Shown here in pieces: positions 22,476 to 29,847 of a stretch of 40,041 nt of DNA; the stretch's first letter is position 1; each line of letters opens with the position of its first letter. The notes beneath the pieces are model-generated. The model saw only the letters and a list, made by a program, of their open reading frames with translations, was not told the origin of the DNA and did not search any database. The translations under genes and the position numbers were made by a program. Location of the stretch: contig JBAYMT010000009.1 in NCBI GenBank assembly GCA_041663305.1, positions 1 to 40,041 of the forward strand, written 5' to 3'. The DNA comes from Minisyncoccus sp041663305 (GTDB lineage Bacteria; Patescibacteriota; Minisyncoccia; Minisyncoccales; Minisyncoccaceae).

Positions 22476-22967
22476 CTAATAATATTTTGGATTCTTCTCG
22501 TCATCGTTTTCAGATTCTATCTTCCAAACGATTTGCGACTCTTTTCCCGCAAACTCAAGCCATTCACCACCGTCGTCAATTACAAACCATTTTTTCTTAA
22601 CCTGTGACCAGACCATAGGCTGGTTCATAAAAAACGGTTTTTTTACAACTTCTTTTGGCTTCAGTTTGTCCAGTTCAAGCCATTTTTTAAAAACTGTTTC
22701 AATAGAATAATCCAGTTTTCGTGACTTTGCCCAATTTGCAACAATCGTAATCGCTTCTTTTGCCTTTTCGGCCGAACCGGCAAGTTCAATCAATTCCTTA
22801 GCCGGCCTAGTAAAACGAGAATAGATTATCCTTTTCTTTTTACTATTTTCTTTGATTTCGTCAAGAGATAACCCCTTGCTGAAAAAAAAATGGTTTATCA
22901 CCGTCTGAATATCAGTTTCTTTTTTTTCCTTTTTATTCTCTTTTTCAGTTTCTTGTTTCTTGATCAT
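22476..22967 (-). CDS. Uncharacterised protein co-transcribed with efp
   Basis: A 163-residue soluble protein with no recognised function. The first 20 residues are a Lys/Glu-rich, probably disordered stretch. Residues 24-75 form a helical region (Leu-Ser-Leu-Asp-Glu-Ile, then Tyr-Ser-Arg-Phe-Thr-Arg-Pro-Ala-Lys-Glu-Leu-Ile-Glu-Leu-Ala-Gly). Residues 78-100 include Ala-Lys-Ser-Arg-Lys-Leu-Asp-Tyr-Ser-Ile-Glu-Thr-Val-Phe-Lys-Lys-Trp. The C-terminus is aromatic-rich with a Trp-Phe-Val-Ile-Asp-Asp-Gly-Gly-Glu-Trp-Leu-Glu-Phe hairpin. The composition and blocks look conserved rather than random, similar to hypothetical proteins I associate with Parcubacteria. Its place ahead of efp suggests a translation-related role, but nothing in the sequence proves it. 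Confidence 0.8.
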   Translation of the reverse strand: MIKKQETEKENKKEKKETDIQTVINHFFFSKGLSLDEIKENSKKKRIIYSRFTRPAKELIELAGSAEKAKEAITIVANWAKSRKLDYSIETVFKKWLELDKLKPKEVVKKPFFMNQPMVWSQVKKKWFVIDDGGEWLEFAGKESQIVWKIESENDDEKNPKYY

Positions 22968-22991
22968 TTTTGTCGTTTTAATAAAAACAGA

Positions 22992-23021
22992 TTTTCACAA
23001 ATCCTAAAATCATTATATAAT
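22992..23021 (+). promoter_or_regulatory. Promoter of the HAD phosphatase gene
   Basis: TTTTCA (22992-22997) and a perfect TATAAT (23016-23021) are 18 bases apart. The start codon at 23052 lies about 25 bases after the predicted transcription start, and no Shine-Dalgarno is seen. Confidence 0.55.
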
Positions 23022-23051
23022 AAACAAAACTATAATAAAAGTGTAGAAAAA

Positions 23052-23714
23052 ATGCAAAAAGAAAATATCAAGGCAATCCTCTTTGATTTAGATGGAACGC
23101 TGTTTCGAAGTGAGAGATATCACCTTATGGCTTGGAATGAAGCGCTTAAAAAGTTTGATATAACAGTCGATCCGGAAATATATCACATATATATCGGGAA
23201 AAGTGCAAAATGGATTGAAGCCGATATCAAAAATAGATATAACAAAAATTTTGCGGATGGCGAATTAATAAAAGAAAAAGATAAGATATTCCAAGAACTA
23301 TTTAAACAAAAAGGGTGGAGCGCAGAAGGATTAATGCCTTTTGCCCGCGAATCGGTAGAGTTTTTTAATAACAATTCATATTTGCTTTCAATATGCACGA
23401 ATGGAAGCAGGGAAGAAACATTATTAAAACTGAGAAATAGTGGTATAGAAAAGTATTTTGATGCTGTTTTTACAACAGATGACGTTGCTTCTGCTAAGCC
23501 CGCTCCAGATGTATATCTTGCTGCAATAAAGAAATTCGGCTTAAACGGAAACCAATGCTTAGCTATCGACGACACTCAATCGGGAATATTATCTGCCAAA
23601 AGTGCTGGAGCTTATTGCTTTGCAGTTCCAAATGAATATTCAGGACAAGATTTCAAAGAAGCTGACCAGATTCTAAATTCACTAGAGGATTTAATAAATT
23701 TTTTCAAAAAATAA
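23052..23714 (+). CDS. HAD-superfamily hydrolase (beta-phosphoglucomutase / phosphoglycolate phosphatase-like)
   Basis: All four HAD motifs are present in 220 residues: Asp12-Leu-Asp14-Gly-Thr (nucleophile and acid/base), Cys-Thr116-Asn-Gly (motif II), Lys149 in Ala-Lys-Pro-Ala-Pro-Asp (motif III), and Ile-Asp173-Asp174-Thr-Gln-Ser-Gly (motif IV). The cap (about 18-85) is helical, i.e. subclass I, as in beta-phosphoglucomutase, phosphoglycolate phosphatase and related sugar phosphatases. The substrate cannot be decided. The frame is open upstream to 22890, but that part is low-complexity and overlaps the divergent gene; the family N-terminus begins at the ATG at 23052. It is convergent with the PHP gene, with only four bases between the stop codons. 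Confidence 0.9.
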   Translation: MQKENIKAILFDLDGTLFRSERYHLMAWNEALKKFDITVDPEIYHIYIGKSAKWIEADIKNRYNKNFADGELIKEKDKIFQELFKQKGWSAEGLMPFARESVEFFNNNSYLLSICTNGSREETLLKLRNSGIEKYFDAVFTTDDVASAKPAPDVYLAAIKKFGLNGNQCLAIDDTQSGILSAKSAGAYCFAVPNEYSGQDFKEADQILNSLEDLINFFKK

Positions 23715-23718
23715 GCCA

Positions 23719-24375
23719 TTATATTGAACGTCGCAATAATCCTGATATTTTCAACAAAGGAAACACAATATACCTAAGCGGCGCTTTTTTTCCGCAAACA
23801 ACACTTTGTTTCTTCGATAATTGATCTCTAAACTCAACCAAATTATTTGCTTCGCACTCCGTATAAACATTTCCAACTGTTTTAAAATAGTGAGAGTCGC
23901 TTCCTCCTATTTTTATCAGCTTTTGCTCATCAGCAAATCTATCTGCCAGTTTGTCGCCTCTGTCTAGTGGCCTCCTTCCGTTATAAACTTCAATACCGTC
24001 AATGATATCCATATATCCTTCTAGTGGTTTTTTAAACCCTTCCAACATATGGAATGGATGGGCAAAAAAAGCCAAACCGTTCTGTTCCTTTATCTGCTCG
24101 ATTGCATATCTTGCGCTCTTTCCCTTTCCATCGATATTTTTTGTCATAAAAAGCCCCAAAATGTCCCCCTCGCTGGTTGTAATCTCTTCACCGAGTATTA
24201 TCTCAAAATCAAGCTTTTTACCCCAAAAAACGGCCTCTTCCCAGGCATTGGTATTATCATGGTCGGTAATTGCGACCCCGTTAATTCCTTTTCTTTTTCC
24301 TTCTTTGATTATACTTTCCAGAGAAGATGTCCCGTCTTTCGAAAAAAAAGTATGGCAATGTAAATCTATTTTCAT
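23719..24375 (-). CDS. PHP-domain phosphoesterase
   Basis: Stand-alone PHP (polymerase and histidinol phosphatase) domain protein of 218 residues that probably hydrolyses a phosphoester with a multi-metal centre. Metal ligands are visible in order: His6-Cys-His8, Thr-Asp-His39-Asp (37-40), Glu63-Glu (Leu-Gly-Glu-Glu), His106 (Ala-His-Pro-Phe), Glu129 (Gly-Ile-Glu-Val-Tyr) and Gly-Ser-Asp-Ser-His (158-162). Known relatives act on nucleotide phosphates (pAp phosphatase / oligoribonuclease type) or histidinol phosphate. I chose the ATG at 24375, since the domain starts with Met-Lys-Ile-Asp-Leu-His-Cys-His; a further in-frame start at 24423 would add only a hydrophobic stub. A TATAAT on the minus strand at 24389-24394 gives a very short leader. 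Confidence 0.9.
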   Translation of the reverse strand: MKIDLHCHTFFSKDGTSSLESIIKEGKRKGINGVAITDHDNTNAWEEAVFWGKKLDFEIILGEEITTSEGDILGLFMTKNIDGKGKSARYAIEQIKEQNGLAFFAHPFHMLEGFKKPLEGYMDIIDGIEVYNGRRPLDRGDKLADRFADEQKLIKIGGSDSHYFKTVGNVYTECEANNLVEFRDQLSKKQSVVCGKKAPLRYIVFPLLKISGLLRRSI

Positions 24376-24416
24376 CTTGACCCCAATTATTATATAAAAT
24401 AGTGCAAAAAGCAAAT

Positions 24417-24445
24417 TTGACAATAATAAATTTAAGTTTTATAAT
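24417..24445 (+). promoter_or_regulatory. Perfect consensus sigma70 promoter, leaderless output
   Basis: TTGACA (24417-24422), a 17-base spacer and TATAAT (24440-24445) match the full consensus. Transcription would begin near 24452, about five bases before the ATG at 24457, leaving no room for a Shine-Dalgarno site. Confidence 0.85.
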
Positions 24446-24456
24446 ATAGCCAGATC

Positions 24457-24714
24457 ATGACACAAGAAGTCGTTTATCGGAAAACATCGTTAATCGAATT
24501 TGGCATAGTAGAAGATGACGGGGATTTGCCTGACGAACATTTTGAACTAATATGCGACAGGAGTTACTGTTCTTGGACAATCGAGCCAGAAAGAGCTCTG
24601 CCAATCATAAAGAGCCGGCACTATCAGCTTTTGATATTTAGTTCAAGAGCTAAAAGAGATAAAGTCTACCAAAATTACCAACTCTGGCTCGCAAAACAAA
24701 GGGGACGCTCATAG
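24457..24714 (+). CDS. Orphan 85-residue protein, unknown function
   Basis: I recognise no family. The protein is acidic in its first half (Glu-Asp-Asp-Gly-Asp-Leu-Pro-Asp-Glu, about 18-26) and basic in its second (Arg-Ala-Lys-Arg-Asp-Lys, then Lys-Gln-Arg-Gly-Arg-Ser at the end). It has a Cys-Asp-Arg-Ser-Tyr-Cys-Ser-Trp segment (33-40) and aromatic residues spaced through the rest. It has no signal peptide or membrane helix. The start is fixed by an ideal promoter that ends about five bases before the ATG, so the mRNA should be leaderless. The gene stands alone, facing a repeat-filled gap. The strong promoter suggests a highly made small protein, perhaps a binding protein or regulator, but that is inference. 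Confidence 0.65.
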   Translation: MTQEVVYRKTSLIEFGIVEDDGDLPDEHFELICDRSYCSWTIEPERALPIIKSRHYQLLIFSSRAKRDKVYQNYQLWLAKQRGRS

Positions 24715-24781
24715 TCGAAGGTCTCTGTTTTTTTCTCTAAAAACTAATCATATCAAAACTTTCTCTAGTTTTTAAAATGCT

Positions 24782-25080
24782 TGTCATTGCGATCCGTCTT
24801 TGGCGGAAAAGCAATCTTTTTCGCCTGTCATTCCCGCGAAAGTGATTAATTTCTTTGTTTGTCATTCCCGCTTGCCCGCCTATGGAGGGCGAAGGCGGGA
24901 ATCTAAAAAGAAATTAATGACAGAGGCACGACTTGGTGCCGAGTCCCGCCCTGAGGCGGCTTCACCAGAAGACGACCGAAGGGAATCTATAAAGATGCCT
25001 TTAAGTTTTCTGAAAGAAAACCATTTATCTCGCCTCAGGCGGACCAAGTACTAGTTACTAATTACGAATTACTAATTACC
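24782..25080 (+). repeat. Composite of several repeat modules in the 418-base gap before thpR
   Basis: The largest gap of the window holds no gene. It contains a TGTCATTGCGATCCGTC... GGCGGAAAAGCAATC palindrome (24783-24817), then two TGTCATTCCCGC modules (about 24826 and 24859), the second with a long GCCCGCCTATGGAGGGCGAAGG hairpin closing with GGGAATC. A 16-base pair ATTAATTTCTTT/AAAGAAATTAAT flanks this hairpin. An unrelated-looking GC-rich part (24921-24975) follows, then GGGAATCTATAAAGATGCCT, the AGTTTTC/GAAAACC hairpin, TCTCGCCTCAGGCGGACCAA and the TAATTAC tail. An ORF running through it is an artefact. Confidence 0.75.
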
Positions 25081-25132
25081 ATTTTCCCATATCTCAGTGA
25101 CAAAAATCAAAAGTAATGCTACTTTTTAACTA

Positions 25133-25723
25133 ATGAGAAAGCGAATTTTTATAGCAATCAACTTAAAAGAAAAGATAAAGAACGATTTGAGCGAAAATCA
25201 AAAAGAAATTGATCAAAAATTTTCTTACATTTCCGATTTTTCGCCGATCAAGTGGACAAAAAAAGAAAATCTGCATTGCACGCTGCTTTTTATCGGGGAA
25301 ATCGACGATATGGAATTGCTGGATATATTCAGAATAACCGAAAATGCCGTCGAAAACGTAGAAAGTTTTGATCTTCAGATCACCGATATGTCTTACGGCC
25401 CCAATAGCGATAATCCCAAAATGGTCTGGTGCAATCTTGAAAAGACCAAAGAGCTAACAGGCCTGCAAACATGCATCGAAAGAGCCATTTTAAACAACGG
25501 ATACAACGCCGAAACCGATAAGAAATTCACACCCCACATAACACTGGGCAGGATCAATCAATGGCAATTCAAGCAGATCGATCTAGAGGAAAGACCAGAT
25601 ATAAATAAATCCCTTGGATACGGATTTTCGGTAAAATCTATTGAAATTATGGAAAGCTTTCTTAAAAAAGGAGGAGCAGAGTATTGTATATTAAAATCAA
25701 TTCCGTTCGAATCAGACAACTAA
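25133..25723 (+). CDS. thpR: RNA 2',3'-cyclic phosphodiesterase (2H phosphoesterase, LigT family)
   Basis: A 196-residue member of the 2H phosphoesterases with both HxT motifs: His48-Cys-Thr50 (Leu-His-Cys-Thr-Leu-Leu-Phe-Ile-Gly) and His135-Ile-Thr137 (Pro-His-Ile-Thr-Leu-Gly-Arg). The N-terminal Arg-Ile-Phe-Ile-Ala-Ile and the spacing between the motifs fit ThpR. These enzymes hydrolyse RNA 2',3'-cyclic phosphates to 2'-phosphates and can join 2'-5' RNA ends in vitro. The physiological role in such small genomes is unknown. The gene stands alone between two repeat-filled gaps, about 50 bases after the upstream tail. Confidence 0.93.
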   Translation: MRKRIFIAINLKEKIKNDLSENQKEIDQKFSYISDFSPIKWTKKENLHCTLLFIGEIDDMELLDIFRITENAVENVESFDLQITDMSYGPNSDNPKMVWCNLEKTKELTGLQTCIERAILNNGYNAETDKKFTPHITLGRINQWQFKQIDLEERPDINKSLGYGFSVKSIEIMESFLKKGGAEYCILKSIPFESDN

Positions 25724-25744
25724 CGAAGAAAGCCTTAAAGTGGA

Positions 25745-25842
25745 ATTTATAAAAATGTATTAAAGTTTGCCGAAAGGCAAACCATTTATCTCGCCTCAGG
25801 CGGACAAAGCCCTAATTACTAATTACGAGTTACTAATTACTA
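25745..25842 (+). repeat. Modular intergenic repeat between thpR and murC
   Basis: AATGTATTAAAGTTTGCCGA and its AGTTTGCC/GGCAAAC hairpin are followed by the ATCTCGCCTCAGGCGGACAA module and the tail CCTAATTACTAATTACGAG and on. The murC start codon is about 12 bases further. It is very close in make-up to the copies at 24993-25080 and 38416-38505. Confidence 0.8.
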
Positions 25843-25854
25843 AAGTTAAAACAT

Positions 25855-27153
25855 ATGAAATATTTCATTGGCATAGGAGGTATCGGAATTTCAGCTTTAG
25901 CTAAATTCTACTTAGAAAAAGGAGAAAAAATTGCTGGATCAGATGCTTACGATTCAGAATTGCTAGAAAGCTTGCGAAAAGCAGGTGCAACTATTTTAAT
26001 TGGTCAAAAAAAAGAAAATATTCCAAACGATTGTACAGAAGTGATATATACAACCGCCGCAAAGGATAACCCCGAGACTGAAGAGGCTAAAAAAAGAGGA
26101 CTAAAAACAATAACCTACGCCCAAGCTTTGGGCGAATTGTCAAAAAACTATTTTACAATTGCCATATCAGGGACACATGGCAAAAGCACAACTACATCAA
26201 TGATTGGCTTGCTTTTGATAAATGCTGGGCTCGACCCCACCGTTATCGTGGGAACAAAATTAAAAGAGTTTGACAACACTAATTTTCGTGCCGGAAAATC
26301 AAAATATTTAGTAATAGAAGCCTGTGAACACGAAGAAGCTTTTTTAAATTATTTTCCGCAGATAGCCGTTATCACCAATATCGAGCCGGATCACCTTGAT
26401 TATTACAAAACTTTTGACAATATTAAAAAAGCCTTCAGGGAGTTCGCCATGCACATTCCAAATGATGGATTTTTAATCCAAGAAAAAGGCCTCGATATCG
26501 AAACCAAGGGAACAAGAATAGAATACTCTCTAGCCGACAGCGAAACCAGCAAAATAAAGAAAGTATTGCAGCTTCCCGGAGACCATAACATAATGGATGC
26601 GCTGGCAACATACAGAGTAGGGCAAATACTCAAAATAGAAGATGATATTATTTTGGAATCACTATCAAAATATCAGGGATCGTGGCGAAGATTTGACATC
26701 TCAAACGTAAAGAACTTCATTTTTATAGATGATTATGCCCACCATCCAACCGAAATTGAAGCAACGCTGAAAGCTGCTCGAGAAAAATATCCAGACAAAA
26801 AAATATGTTGTGTTTTCGAGCCTCATCAATACCAAAGAACCTTTTCACTTTTCGACGATTTTATATCTGTGTTCAAAACAGGATTAACGAATAAAAACAT
26901 CGATAGGCTTATTCTATTGGATGTGTACGATGTTGTAGGAAGAGAAGGAGATAGTGAAATCAAGGAAAATTTCAATTCAGAAAAACTAGCAGAAAAGATT
27001 AACAATCCTAATTGTCTCTATTTGAAAGATAAATCGGATATAAAAAGCAATATCCAAGAGTTTGAGATCATAATCATGATGGGAGCGGGCCCAATTTATG
27101 GAATAAGTCAAAAACTAAAGCAAAAAATCACCGGAGCCTGCCAAGTGTCATAG
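25855..27153 (+). CDS. murC: UDP-N-acetylmuramate--L-alanine ligase
   Basis: First amino-acid ligase of peptidoglycan precursor synthesis, adding L-Ala to UDP-MurNAc with ATP. The N-terminal Gly-Ile-Gly-Gly-Ile-Gly-Ile-Ser-Ala (6-14) is the MurC nucleotide-sugar-binding loop. Ser-Gly-Thr-His-Gly-Lys-Ser-Thr (105-112) is the ATP P-loop. Glu-Ala-Cys-Glu-His-Glu and Asn-Ile-Glu-Pro-Asp-His-Leu-Asp-Tyr mark the central domain, and Asp-Asp-Tyr-Ala-His-His-Pro-Thr-Glu is the C-terminal MurC signature. At 432 residues it is a little shorter than E. coli MurC (491). It is separated from the main cell-wall operon by a response regulator and a repeat. The ATG follows a repeat tail with no visible promoter of its own. 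Confidence 0.96.
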   Translation: MKYFIGIGGIGISALAKFYLEKGEKIAGSDAYDSELLESLRKAGATILIGQKKENIPNDCTEVIYTTAAKDNPETEEAKKRGLKTITYAQALGELSKNYFTIAISGTHGKSTTTSMIGLLLINAGLDPTVIVGTKLKEFDNTNFRAGKSKYLVIEACEHEEAFLNYFPQIAVITNIEPDHLDYYKTFDNIKKAFREFAMHIPNDGFLIQEKGLDIETKGTRIEYSLADSETSKIKKVLQLPGDHNIMDALATYRVGQILKIEDDIILESLSKYQGSWRRFDISNVKNFIFIDDYAHHPTEIEATLKAAREKYPDKKICCVFEPHQYQRTFSLFDDFISVFKTGLTNKNIDRLILLDVYDVVGREGDSEIKENFNSEKLAEKINNPNCLYLKDKSDIKSNIQEFEIIIMMGAGPIYGISQKLKQKITGACQVS

Positions 27154-27212
27154 TTCGCTTCAGTAAACTTCCTAGAACAACTACCAATTATATCTCGCCA
27201 TTCTACACCCCT

Positions 27213-27324
27213 TGTCATTGTGATCCGCCTTGGCGGAGAAGCAATCTTCTAGATGCCTTCAAGTTTTCTCAAGAAAGCTACAAAGTACCAATTACTAGTT
27301 ACGAGTTACTAATTACTAGTTACT
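27213..27324 (+). repeat. Modular intergenic repeat between murC and the response regulator
   Basis: TGTCATTGTGATCCGCCTTG...GGCGGAGAAGCAATC palindrome (27213-27246), GATGCCTTCAAGTTTTCTCA hairpin module (27252-27280), then AAAGTACCAATTACTAGTTA and the tail to 27324. Here a clear promoter follows the element. Confidence 0.8.
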
Positions 27325-27340
27325 ATATTAATATCAATCA

Positions 27341-27369
27341 TTGCCCAAAACTCAAATCTGCCCTATAAT
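27341..27369 (+). promoter_or_regulatory. Promoter of the response regulator gene
   Basis: TTGCCC (27341-27346) and a perfect TATAAT (27364-27369) are 17 bases apart. AAGGATAAGGAT (27382-27393) gives one of the few visible purine-rich ribosome binding sites in the window, ahead of a GTG start. Confidence 0.7.
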
Positions 27370-27399
27370 TAAAGCAGTTATAAGGATAAGGATAAAAAA

Positions 27400-27768
27400 G
27401 TGAAAAAAATACTTATCATAGAAGACGAAAAAATACTGTTTGAGATGTATAAATTCAAGTTCACCAAAGCGGGATATGAAGTTTTTAGCAGTATTGACGT
27501 TGAAGGTGGTTTGAAGATTGCTCAGAAAGAAAAGCCCGATTTGGTTATCTTGGATATGCTTCTACCCAAAGAAAGCGGACTTAATTTCCTAAAAAAACGA
27601 AAAGACATTCCCGCTATTGCCAATATTCCTGTGATAGTATTATCAAATTTCGACGATTCAGAAACAAAAACAAAAGCCCTTGAACTAGGTGCAAAAAACT
27701 ATCTCATAAAGTCAAACTTTAATCCAGCCGAAATCCTAAAGCAATTAAAAGACTGTATTAAGAAGTAA
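27400..27768 (+). CDS. Single-domain response regulator (receiver domain only)
   Basis: A 122-residue CheY-like receiver with no output domain. The acidic pocket is Glu8-Asp9, the phospho-acceptor is Asp52 (Val-Ile-Leu-Asp-Met-Leu-Leu-Pro), the switch residue is Ser82 (Val-Leu-Ser-Asn) and the conserved Lys is Lys104 (Leu-Ile-Lys-Ser). The start is GTG at 27400, placed by the ribosome binding site and by the canonical Lys-Lys-Ile-Leu-Ile-Ile-Glu-Asp-Glu opening. No histidine kinase gene is in the window. It probably relays a signal by protein-protein contact, perhaps towards motility, pili or the cell wall genes downstream, but no partner can be named. Confidence 0.94.
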   Translation: MKKILIIEDEKILFEMYKFKFTKAGYEVFSSIDVEGGLKIAQKEKPDLVILDMLLPKESGLNFLKKRKDIPAIANIPVIVLSNFDDSETKTKALELGAKNYLIKSNFNPAEILKQLKDCIKK

Positions 27769-27770
27769 AA

Positions 27771-27795
27771 AGCCATATAGCCTATGGCTGTTTTT
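27771..27795 (+). terminator. Terminator between the response regulator and dacA
   Basis: AGCCATA (27771-27777) pairs with TATGGCT (27783-27789) across a 5-base loop, followed by G and five T. No good promoter is seen between it and dacA at 27807, so the cell-wall operon may rely on read-through or on a promoter I cannot see. Confidence 0.75.
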
Positions 27796-27806
27796 CTTTA
27801 AATATA

Positions 27807-28754
27807 ATGGTTTTAATCAAAAAAAGATATCTCAATATTATCATCAGTATTTTTTTTGTCGCCCTACTGATAGCAGGATTTATTTTTAATAAATACGATA
27901 ACGCCCATATCAAACAGGAAAATATTATATTGAAAAATTTTCTTCATGGAGAAAATTCTTTATCGCCCATAAAAAAACGTTATCAAGCCAATATAAGCCC
28001 TGAAATATCAGCCTCCTTAGTTTCTCTTGCCAATAATGGGAAAAGCAAGGACATTTTCAAACAAAATACAAACGGAGTATACCCAATGGCTTCCATAACA
28101 AAACTAATGACAGCCGTTATAGTAATAGACACTTACAGAATGGACGAAAAAATATCTATTGATAGCGAAGTCATAAAGACCGAAGGGGATCCCAAAAAAC
28201 TTTCCGAAGGAAATATTTACACTATTAATAGTCTTTTGCATATAATGCTTATCGAATCAAACAACGAAGCAGCAGAAGCTTTTACAAAAAAAATAGGAAG
28301 AGATAATTTTGTCCAAAAAATGAATAAAAAAGCAGAATATCTCTCAATGACTAATACTCACTATCTCAACCCAACAGGGTTAGATATTGAAAACCAAGAA
28401 GAAACAAACAAAACATCCCCCGAAGACATTAAAAAACTGGTTATCTATATAACCAAAAAATATCCTTTGATGCTCGATATCCTATCAAAGTCAAAATACT
28501 ATACTCACAGCGAAAACGGAGACGAAAGATACTCACAAAATACGAATATCCTTCTAATGGAGGACAAAGGTTTTTTATGGGGAAAGACCGGTTTTACAAA
28601 AAAAGCAAACGGGTGCTTAGTAATCATTGCAAAACCTCCCAATTTTTCATTTTTCGAAAAAAATTATATAATCAATATAATACTTGGAGCAGAAGATCGT
28701 TTTAAAGAAGCGCGAAATTTCAAGACTTGGACAGCTAATCAATTTATATGGTAA
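27807..28754 (+). CDS. dacA: D-alanyl-D-alanine carboxypeptidase (S11 family, low-molecular-weight PBP)
   Basis: Serine peptidase that removes the terminal D-Ala from peptidoglycan stems. Residues about 8-27 form one N-terminal membrane anchor, so the enzyme faces the outside. The three penicillin-binding motifs are complete: Ser96-Ile-Thr-Lys99 (SxxK), Ser151-Asn-Asn153 (SxN) and Lys260-Thr-Gly262 (KTG). The length of 315 means that the C-terminal beta domain and amphipathic anchor of E. coli PBP5 are missing; the N-terminal anchor replaces them. It is the first gene of the cell-wall operon, with mraY starting 6 bases after its stop codon. Confidence 0.92.
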   Translation: MVLIKKRYLNIIISIFFVALLIAGFIFNKYDNAHIKQENIILKNFLHGENSLSPIKKRYQANISPEISASLVSLANNGKSKDIFKQNTNGVYPMASITKLMTAVIVIDTYRMDEKISIDSEVIKTEGDPKKLSEGNIYTINSLLHIMLIESNNEAAEAFTKKIGRDNFVQKMNKKAEYLSMTNTHYLNPTGLDIENQEETNKTSPEDIKKLVIYITKKYPLMLDILSKSKYYTHSENGDERYSQNTNILLMEDKGFLWGKTGFTKKANGCLVIIAKPPNFSFFEKNYIINIILGAEDRFKEARNFKTWTANQFIW

Positions 28755-28760
28755 TAAAAT

Positions 28761-29846
28761 ATGGATTTTTTAACATTTAGCATAATTAAGATACTGGTTT
28801 TAACAGTTGCCTCATCACTAACTGGATTTATATTATCCCATTACTTGATTCCATTTTTGATAAAGATACAATTCTGGAAAAAGAAAGCAAGAGCAAAAAC
28901 TATTGATGGTAATGATGCCACGGTCTTTTTAAGTATGCATAGCGAAAAAGAAGTCACTGTTCCAAGAGGAGGGGGGTTAGTAATATGGCTCAGTGTATTT
29001 ATTGTTTTGATTGTAACATCTATCGTAAGCGCGCTATCAGATATTTGGTGGATAAAAGACTTAAGCTTTTTTTCAAGAGAACAGACATGGATACCTTTAT
29101 TTGCCTTATTTACTGCGTCAATAATCGGACTATTAGATGATATTTCTGTTGTCTATGGTAAAGGTAAATACATTGGAGGAGGACTTACGTTTAAGGCAAG
29201 AATGCTTTTTGTAATCCTTATCGGCCTTATCGGCGGAGCATGGCTTTATTTTAAGCTAGGACATTCATCTATTACAATTCCTTTGATATCAAATTTTCCT
29301 ACCGGAATCGAAGTTGAGCTCGGACTCCTTTATATAGTGCTTTTTATTATCGTGGGATTGGCTTCGTGGGCAAGCGGAGTTGTCGATGGTATAGATGGGC
29401 TAGCTGGAGGAACATTCAGCTCTATTTTCGCCGCTTTTGCTGTTGTTGCTTTTTTCCAAGGGCAATTTGACTTAGCAGCTTTTTGTATGCTTATCTTTGG
29501 AGCATTATTCAGTTTTTTATGGTTCAATATTCCTCCCGCAAAATTCTATATGGGCGAAACTGGGGCGCTTGGCCTCACCATGACAATGGCAGTCATTGCA
29601 TTCCTCACCGACACAATAGCTGTTTTGCCGATAATTGGGGGGATATTAGTCATCGAAACAGGATCAGTTATCATCCAATTATTTTCTAAAAAGTTTAGGA
29701 AGAAAAAAATCTGGTTATCAACACCCATTCACCACCATTTAGAAGCGATCGGCTGGAAGCCATATCAAATAACTATGAGATTCTGGTTCGTAAGCGTTAT
29801 TCTTGCAATGCTTGGCGTTGCCATAAAGCTTATGTCTCAATTCTAA
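28761..29846 (+). CDS. mraY: Phospho-N-acetylmuramoyl-pentapeptide transferase
   Basis: Integral membrane enzyme that makes lipid I from UDP-MurNAc-pentapeptide and undecaprenyl phosphate. About ten membrane helices are visible. Family motifs are Val-Pro-Arg-Gly-Gly-Gly-Leu (67-73, in place of the usual Pro-Thr-Met-Gly-Gly), Leu-Leu-Asp-Asp (124-127, the first catalytic aspartates), Val-Val-Asp-Gly-Ile-Asp-Gly-Leu-Ala-Gly (207-216), and Pro-Ile-His-His-His-Leu-Glu (322-328). The loop that normally reads Phe-Met-Gly-Asp here reads Tyr-Met-Gly-Glu (263-266), a Glu for the third conserved Asp. It lies between dacA and murL with 6- and 1-base gaps. Confidence 0.95.
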   Translation: MDFLTFSIIKILVLTVASSLTGFILSHYLIPFLIKIQFWKKKARAKTIDGNDATVFLSMHSEKEVTVPRGGGLVIWLSVFIVLIVTSIVSALSDIWWIKDLSFFSREQTWIPLFALFTASIIGLLDDISVVYGKGKYIGGGLTFKARMLFVILIGLIGGAWLYFKLGHSSITIPLISNFPTGIEVELGLLYIVLFIIVGLASWASGVVDGIDGLAGGTFSSIFAAFAVVAFFQGQFDLAAFCMLIFGALFSFLWFNIPPAKFYMGETGALGLTMTMAVIAFLTDTIAVLPIIGGILVIETGSVIIQLFSKKFRKKKIWLSTPIHHHLEAIGWKPYQITMRFWFVSVILAMLGVAIKLMSQF

Positions 29847-29847
29847 A

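Noticed and set aside
22890..23051. N-terminal extension of the HAD hydrolase
   Set aside because: It overlaps the divergent gene at 22476-22967 in antisense and is a low-complexity Phe-rich translation. The HAD motif starts just after the ATG at 23052.
24800..25054. 84-residue ORF rich in Arg and Gly in the gap before thpR
   Set aside because: It runs entirely through stacked repeat modules. The apparent composition reflects GC-rich palindromes and not a protein.
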